A stretch of 64,000 nucleotides of DNA from Trichobilharzia szidati (Eukaryota; Platyhelminthes; Trematoda; Strigeidida; Schistosomatidae). Shown here one piece after another: positions 61,495 through 64,000 of this stretch (positions are counted from its first letter, which is position 1; each line of letters begins with the position of its first letter). A program made the translations under genes and the position numbers. The notes beneath the pieces were generated by a model. That model saw only the letters and a list, made by a program, of their open reading frames with translations. It was not told the DNA's origin and searched no databases. Location of the stretch: NCBI GenBank assembly GCA_944472155.2, contig OX235279.1, positions 177,485,868 to 177,549,867 on the forward strand, given 5' to 3'.

Positions 61495-63332
61495 CTATGC
61501 GGAATAGAAAATGGGAAACAGCCAAACAGAAAATAGGCAATCAATAAGAAAACAGGTTTTTTCTGTGGAAAAAAAACAACAACAACAATGGAGAACAAAG
61601 AGAGAAGAACATTGTGATTAGCTGTATCAAAGATACTTAAGAACAAATATCATAATTCGATTAATTTATGACGAAATTCATTAAGTATATTAGTTCCAAA
61701 GGGGAATGCCGTCTCAGACAGTTAGGTCAACATGTCCATTTAAGGAATGCAAACTAGACAAGTTATACATTGTCCAAAGCAAGTTCACTTTTAACAGTTT
61801 GAAAGAAAAATATTTGGTCATTCGGCATATGATACTCATTATGATAAAGTTTTTCTTTGTATTTCCCAATAAATGAAAAGAAAACTAAACGATATTGATA
61901 TTTTTACAAACATTTCGCTACTTAACGCTGCTGCTAACAGCTTTATCAAAGTATTATTATTAAACCAGAATTTACAAACTCCACTCAGCTGATATATAAC
62001 AATTTAATCGTCGTTCCTTAGCATGGGGTCATTTTTCCGTTAAGCATCTGTTCGACCACCGAGACCTTAATCCAGTTGAACTAGAAAAGCTTGAAAAATC
62101 ATCAGCCATAGGTCGTCTACATGCTAGAATAGAATCAGGCTACACAAATGATTTTGACAGTATTGAAATAATCCAGAAAAGCATTCCAGAAATCACAAAG
62201 GACATCTCACTTCATCAGAAGCACTTCATATCAAATGGAATCCAAATTGTCTAAATAGGATTGATGGACTACAGCACCCACCTACCTCACTGCATGAAAT
62301 GACAAAATCAACACAAATGTGATAAGCAATTTCATTACGTAAACACAGACTGTTTTTTTTAAATTTTACACACTTATCAAATCCAACAATCTATACCTGG
62401 TTTTGTTATCTTTACCAAATAACCAATTTGACAGCGCAAAAATGCCCTCATGCTGAAGAACGATGATTAAGTTGTTGTATATAAGCCACTAGCATTAAAT
62501 AGCGAAACATCAGTAAAAACAACATTATCGTTTTGTTTTTCATTCATTGGGAAATACAAAAAACCTTTATTATAATTTAAGCCTGACAATACTAAATGGT
62601 GGTAATGCTGTCTCACCTCGATGACTAGGTTTGCAAAAATTAAACATCTGTTTGCTGAATCATTAGGGGGAGTAGCCACGAATTGGTTATTGTATGCAAT
62701 ATCTATGGTGAACAGTTTGACTTAAACTGATTAAAAAAAATATACACATATTTCCATACATCTGTTTGTATGACAAAGAGTGGGCAGACTCCCGTTTTCC
62801 ACTCAAAATGACCATTTTGTAAGCATGTGTCCTGCCCTATGGAAGCTTAATTCATTGCCCTAATTTGTTTGGAATGTTTTTTTCTTTTTACAAAACTAAA
62901 AGTACAATTGTGAATGTCTGAGATTATCACCCGGCTAGCAGATATGACGGATACACTTAAGAGTGTTTGAAAACCAGTAGACCTTGAGACCTTTCAGAGC
63001 TACAGAGCCTTTTGACTCTGGCAAACAAAGAAACACAGCTCTTGACTTCATTTTTTAATATCCTTTGTATATGATTTTAAGCCTTTGGTCCAGAGAGGTG
63101 ATTCTGCCTTGAATTTAATGTGTTGGTTTGCTAAAATCGTGATTAAACAACTGGAGTTCCTGAGTAATATTTTACAGTAAATATGAACGTAAAACAAAAG
63201 CAATGGTTTCACCTTTACAATAAGCTAGCTGACTTACGCTGTATTACATTTGTCAACTTTCTTCAGATATCCTAAATATTCATCCAAGGAAACTTTTCCA
63301 TCATCATTAGCGTCAGTTTCTTTGATAAAATT
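61284..63332 (-). CDS. EF-hand calcium-binding protein 2 (calmodulin-like), 5' end outside the window
   Basis: Exons 63332-63238 and 61494-61284 join across a 1,743-bp intron (donor GTAAGT, acceptor CGCATAG) to give about 101 C-terminal residues. The calcium loops are DANDDGKVSLDE, DKDNSGKVSIKE and DKDKDGEINCEE, all canonical; the protein ends in CVRKSCK. By comparison with gene 1, the missing first exon should encode about 41 residues with one EF-hand and lie beyond 64000. No such exon is seen from 63333 to 64000. The matching phases and the 95-nt middle exon show common descent with gene 1. Likely a cytosolic calcium sensor or buffer; the target is unknown. Confidence 0.85.
61870..62330 (+). 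mobile_element. PLE terminal repeat and endonuclease C-terminal fragment
   Basis: Terminal-type sequence (61880-61975) matches the pieces at 2948-2992 and 3512-3585. It is followed by an open stretch without ATG (62000-62250): ELEKLEKSSAIGRLHARIES, then with a frameshift SEALHIKWNPNCLNRIDGL. Same family as 2175-2465. In the last intron of EF-hand gene 2. Confidence 0.6.
62460..62600 (-). mobile_element. PLE terminal repeat
   Basis: On the minus strand it begins TATAATAAAGG and includes GTATTTCCCAATGAATG and TGTTTCGCTATTTAATGC, the same terminal sequence as around 2948-3585. Opposite in orientation to 61870-61975, so the PLE fragment between them has inverted ends. Confidence 0.6.
62605..63230. 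other. intron of EF-hand gene 2, nothing recognised
   Basis: No supported feature. Confidence 0.3.
63238..63332 (-). CDS. EF-hand gene 2, middle exon (second EF-hand)
   Basis: 95 nt. Acceptor TTGTATAG before 63332; donor GTAAGT from 63237. Encodes NFIKETDANDDGKVSLDEYL and KKVDKCNTA with a codon split after two bases, as in gene 1. Confidence 0.88.
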
Positions 63333-63420
63333 CTATACAAGAAAATTAATTAATTTCTGTATTATGAAGGTGATTAGTAAATTGCTTACTTACTTACTTA
63401 CTTGTGAATATGTACAAATA

Positions 63421-63615
63421 TTGGTTTTGTAGGGATTTTGTTTGGTTGAATGGAGGATTACATTATGAGCTGACATCAGTTAGAGAACCACTGGAAAACC
63501 CAGGAGTGCTGCACAGCTGTTTCGTCTTAGTTTTGGACTCTTCATCGATCCGCACCCACCCATAGGGTCCGTAGCCAGGACCTTCTGGTGGGTGCGCACC
63601 GATGAAGAGTCCCAA
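63421..63615 (-). mobile_element. tRNA-like foldback SINE remnant with hairpin
   Basis: Contains the CATCAGTTAGAGAACC end block of the second SINE family. Then comes a strong local inverted repeat (63536-63561 with 63588-63613, about three mismatches) formed by its CCGATGAAGAGTCC block in both orientations. The first 23 bases (63421-63443) are repeated at 63978-64000. Confidence 0.55.
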
Positions 63616-64000
63616 ACCGGGACAAAACAGCTATACAAAGTCTTAATAGAATTTAAAATAGCCATAATTATTAGAATAACATTGTATACCCAATTAAAAC
63701 TGTATGCATGAATGCAGTTAATGAGGCTGTCCTCTTCATATCATGGAAATCAGCTATCACGGCATTAGAGCTGAGCTTTTTCTTAAAGTAAAAGCGGAAT
63801 ACTGAAATTGGGTAAATAAACCTGTTCCGATGAATACTGGATGTAGCAAGGAACTTGATTTATGAATCTTCACCTTCAACACATTCAAACTGTATCCCAC
63901 TATAACCACTTTCTAACCTCCTTCTGTGCTGAATATTCATATCAGACTTTTAAATTATCAGTCTGCTTTTCAAGTATTTGGTTTTGTAGGGATTTTGTTT

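Noticed and set aside
62000..62252. Open stretch of about 84 codons without ATG between the EF-hand exons, first taken for a hidden host exon
   Set aside because: Its SAI...FDF pattern matches the C-terminal part of PLE endonucleases (compare 2260-2330), and PLE terminal sequence flanks it.
1..64000. CRISPR arrays, bacterial operons or integrated bacterial DNA
   Set aside because: No regularly spaced direct repeats, no bacterial gene density, and spliced EF-hand genes plus eukaryotic retroelements throughout.

Overview
The window is nuclear DNA of a flatworm, almost certainly a blood fluke (Schistosoma or a close relative). The evidence is AT-rich sequence with large repeat-filled introns, a tRNA-headed SINE carrying a hammerhead-ribozyme segment (the Sm-alpha type known from schistosomes), RTE-clade LINEs resembling SR2, CR1-like LINEs resembling SR1/Pido, and many Penelope-like elements (PLEs) with a reverse transcriptase and a C-terminal GIY-YIG endonuclease. 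Species cannot be fixed from the sequence alone.

Only two host genes are visible, both on the minus strand and both encoding small EF-hand (calmodulin-like) calcium-binding proteins. Gene 1 is complete in three coding exons (46553-46431, 33303-33209, 26782-26578; 140 aa) with introns of about 13.1 and 6.4 kb. Gene 2 enters from the right edge; its last two coding exons (63332-63238 and 61494-61284) are present. Matching exons have matching phases, and the middle exon is 95 nt in both, so they are tandem duplicates. Gene 2 keeps a canonical fourth calcium loop, which gene 1 has lost.

Nearly everything else is transposon sequence, much of it nested. 0.2-3.7 kb: an old repeat interrupted by a PLE terminal repeat that itself holds a hammerhead SINE. 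3.8-6.2 kb: RTE and SINE copies. 6.3-7.3 kb: a PLE ending in a well-preserved hammerhead fold. 7.6-8.5 kb: CR1 3' end. 9.7-11.5 kb: RTE ORF with a PLE tail inserted. 12.4-15.2 kb: long CR1 copy. 15.7-17.5 kb: PLE with a nearly open RT-endonuclease frame. 18-23.8 kb: hammerhead SINE, CR1, PLE, a second LINE family and RTE. 24.5-26.3 kb: PLE with terminal inverted repeats. 26.8-46.4 kb (introns of gene 1): PLE palindrome, LINEs, foldback elements, SINEs and a GC-rich island. 47.5-61 kb: RTE, SINEs, PLEs, a 2.2 kb near-palindrome and CR1 copies. 61.9-64 kb: PLE and SINE pieces in and around gene 2.

The most interesting signals are: (1) hammerhead-like cores with matching stems at the ends of several PLE families, one essentially intact; (2) a repeated PLE layout in which the copy is capped at its 5' side by an inverted copy of its own 3' tail; (3) one tRNA-derived SINE head joined to two different LINE tails; and (4) the tandem EF-hand pair. 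All RNA folds were paired by eye, and homology calls rest on motif recognition without database searches.
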